From Thermoanaerobacteraceae bacterium (lineage in GTDB: Bacteria; Bacillota; JADQBR01), in NCBI GenBank assembly GCA_017656305.1, contig JACDOG010000023.1, positions 1 through 32,198 of the forward strand: a DNA stretch of 32,198 nt, read 5' to 3'. Under the pieces are notes generated by a model. It searched no databases. It saw only the letters and a list, made by a program, of their open reading frames with translations, and was not told the DNA's origin. This document shows positions 30,665 through 32,198 of the stretch, one piece after another. Position 1 is the stretch's first letter; each line of letters begins with the position of its first letter. The position numbers and the translations under genes were made by a program.

Positions 30665-30693
30665 TTTACGACTGCCGTGGTATAGGGTATGAT
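30665..30693 (+). promoter_or_regulatory. Sigma-A-like promoter of lgt
   Basis: TTTACG (30665-30670), 17 bases, TATGAT (30688-30693). The start site would be near 30700, about 25 bases before the ATG. Confidence 0.5.
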
Positions 30694-30725
30694 AGTTAGT
30701 GACAGAATAGGAGGGATTTTGGCAA

Positions 30726-31472
30726 ATGGATCCCATAGCCTTTGAAATTGGACCTTTTTCAGTTAGGTGGTACGGCATTTTAATGAGTACTTCCCTGGCG
30801 CTGGGTACTTTTTTAGCTTACTGGGAAGCCATGAAGCAGAAAATAGACCCGGATCACGTAATAAACCTGGTCATTGTTGCGGCGCCCCTGGCCTTTATTG
30901 GCGCGCGAGTTTACTACGTGATTTTTCGCTGGTCGTATTACAGCAAAAATCCCAGTGAAATACCGGCTATCTGGCACGGGGGTCTGGCTATCCACGGTGC
31001 GCTAATCATGGGTACGCTGGCCGGGTATTTTTACGTCAAGCGGCAGGGATTGAATTTCTGGCAGATGGCTGATATTGTGGCGCCCAGTATTGTACTGGGG
31101 CAGGCCATAGGTCGCTGGGGCAACTTTTTTAATCAGGAAGCTTATGGTTATCCTACAAACCTACCCTGGGCTATGTACATTGATGGTGCCTACCGGCACC
31201 CGACCTTTCTTTATGAATCTCTATGGGATTTTGGTATTTTTCTTTTCCTGCTTTGGTTTCGCCGGCGTAAGGGTTTGCGTCGTGGCGAGGTATTTTTAAC
31301 TTATGCCATAGCTTACTCCGCGGGTAGATTTGTTATTGAAGGATTTCGGACGGATAGCCTGATGCTGGGAAGCTTAAGAATGGCCCAGGTAATCAGTGTG
31401 GTAATTATCATCGCGGCAGCGGCGGTTATCTACTACCGGAGAAAAATTTCTGTGGACAATAAATATTTTTAA
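30726..31472 (+). CDS. lgt: Prolipoprotein diacylglyceryl transferase
   Basis: A 248-residue polytopic membrane enzyme that transfers diacylglycerol from phosphatidylglycerol to the lipobox cysteine of preprolipoproteins. The Lgt signature 'GQAIGRWGNFFNQEAYG' is at about residues 125-141; 'VRWYGILMSTS' near the N-terminus and 'RHPTFLYESLWD' and 'GRFVIEGFRTDS' are also conserved. About seven hydrophobic segments are visible. ATG 30726 has AGGAGGG about 10 bases upstream. It lies upstream of cwlD with 43 bases between them, probably in one transcript. Confidence 0.96.
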   Translation: MDPIAFEIGPFSVRWYGILMSTSLALGTFLAYWEAMKQKIDPDHVINLVIVAAPLAFIGARVYYVIFRWSYYSKNPSEIPAIWHGGLAIHGALIMGTLAGYFYVKRQGLNFWQMADIVAPSIVLGQAIGRWGNFFNQEAYGYPTNLPWAMYIDGAYRHPTFLYESLWDFGIFLFLLWFRRRKGLRRGEVFLTYAIAYSAGRFVIEGFRTDSLMLGSLRMAQVISVVIIIAAAAVIYYRRKISVDNKYF

Positions 31473-31473
31473 G

Positions 31474-31507
31474 CCTGTTACCATAAAATTTTAAAAAAGG
31501 TAACAGG
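31474..31507 (+). promoter_or_regulatory. Inverted repeat covering the cwlD ribosome site
   Basis: CCTGTTACC (31474-31482) is perfectly complementary to GGTAACAGG (31499-31507) with a 16-base A/T-rich loop. The right arm overlaps the AGGAGA ribosome site (31505-31510) of cwlD. No T-tract follows, so it is not an intrinsic terminator. Confidence 0.55.
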
Positions 31508-31515
31508 AGAAGTAT

Positions 31516-32198
31516 ATGAAAAGAATAGTTAAGTATTGCCCGTATTTGGTTTTAGCTGTCATATTGCTTGTAATCTTTTTCTGGATTTTTTTCCCCAGTC
31601 GTTCAGAACCGCAGCAGCCGGGTCATAACTGGTCCTGGGAAACAAAATCACCGTTGGCCGAGTTCTTAATAGCCCTAGACCCGGGACACGGTGGCCGCGA
31701 CGGGGGCAGTAATTATGGCAATATCAAAGAAAAGGATATTACCCTGGCAATTGCCAGGAAAACGAAAGCGGTTTTCGAGCAGTGGGGAGGCCAGGCCCTA
31801 CTGACCCGGGACGGTGACTACAGGTTAATTGGACTTTATTCCGGCGAACGCACCCGGCAAAGGAGGGACTTGCTGGCTCGGGTAAAGGTGGCTCAAGAGG
31901 AGAATGCAGACCTGCTGGTCAGCATTCATGTCAATGCGGCCCGGGGTTCATTTAAAGGCCCCATGGTTTTTTACCAAACGGGAGAAGAGGTAAGCAGGCA
32001 GCTGGCAGAAAGTATTCTCACAGAATTACGCAAACTGGAAAGACACCAGCAGCAGGATTTGCTTGAAGCCGATTATTTTATTTTATTCCAGGCCGATATC
32101 CCAGCGGTGCTGGTGGAGGTGGGTTTCATTACCCATCCCGAGGAACGCCGGAAATTACAAAGTGAAGATTACCAGCAGCAAATTGCTCAAGCCCTGGC
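31516..32198 (+). CDS. cwlD: N-acetylmuramoyl-L-alanine amidase CwlD, 3' truncated by window
   Basis: The frame is open from ATG 31516 to the window end (227 codons). An N-terminal membrane anchor (about 9-29) is followed by an Amidase_3 domain. Zinc ligands and catalytic residues are readable: His58 in 'DPGHGGRDGG', Glu72 in 'NIKEKDITLA', His138 in 'SIHVNAA' and Glu201 in 'VEVGFITHPEER'. Size and context fit CwlD, which with PdaA makes muramic-delta-lactam in the spore cortex so that germination enzymes recognise it. AGGAGA is 5 bases before the start and lies in a hairpin arm. Only the last few residues are probably missing. Confidence 0.88.
   Translation, partial: MKRIVKYCPYLVLAVILLVIFFWIFFPSRSEPQQPGHNWSWETKSPLAEFLIALDPGHGGRDGGSNYGNIKEKDITLAIARKTKAVFEQWGGQALLTRDGDYRLIGLYSGERTRQRRDLLARVKVAQEENADLLVSIHVNAARGSFKGPMVFYQTGEEVSRQLAESILTELRKLERHQQQDLLEADYFILFQADIPAVLVEVGFITHPEERRKLQSEDYQQQIAQAL

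Noticed and set aside
1-32198. CRISPR array, insertion sequence, prophage or tRNA genes
   Set aside because: No regularly spaced direct repeats, transposase, integrase, phage structural genes or tRNA cloverleaf sequence were seen in the window.

Overview
The window looks like a chromosomal segment of an endospore-forming anaerobe of the Firmicutes/Clostridia, probably a Peptococcaceae (Desulfotomaculum/Pelotomaculum-like) bacterium. That is an inference from three things: the gene order, a set of sporulation genes (gin, pdaB-like, yabG, sipL-like, a Spo0E-like protein, cwlD, Spo0A boxes at abrB), and a FixABCX electron-transfer operon with a ferredoxin-fused FixB. No database search was possible.

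Layout. 1-42 is the 3' end of a 5S rRNA gene with its terminator, followed by an EamA permease on the minus strand. From about 1.1 to 18.2 kb the order follows the classic Bacillus block after the rRNA operon: (pdaB-like), csfB/gin, yaaO-type decarboxylase, tmk, darA, holB, ricT, yabA, yabB, rsmI, abrB (opposite strand), metG, yabD/tatD, yabE, ksgA, yabG, veg. Here yaaR, yazA, xpaC/yaaN and rnmV are absent, darA is broken by two frameshifts, and a YkuK-like gene, a 49-codon ORF, a LysM/SleB-type hydrolase and a glycosyltransferase sit between ksgA and yabG.

18.3-26.5 kb is more variable and concerns the cell surface and spore: a CAP/SCP-domain secreted protein, a strongly structured candidate RNA ending in a terminator, a glycosyltransferase, a frameshifted trypsin-like protease with a G9 tract, a TPR protein, a second glycosyltransferase with membrane helices, and a SipL-like SPOCS/LysM spore protein. 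26.5-30.4 kb is fixA-fixB-fixC-fixX. The end holds a Spo0E-like small protein, lgt and the start of cwlD, which runs off the window.

Regulation visible in the sequence: a Met T-box with a consensus sigma-A promoter in front of metG; an abrB promoter followed by two tandem Spo0A boxes 10 bp apart; the same box geometry at the CAP gene; Spo0A-type boxes before the Spo0E-like gene; tandem sigma-A promoters at veg; and, repeatedly, inverted repeats whose right arm covers the Shine-Dalgarno sequence (yabE, cwlD, TPR gene, CAP gene, decarboxylase). The most promising undescribed item is the structured RNA at about 19.64-19.86 kb upstream of the glycosyltransferase.
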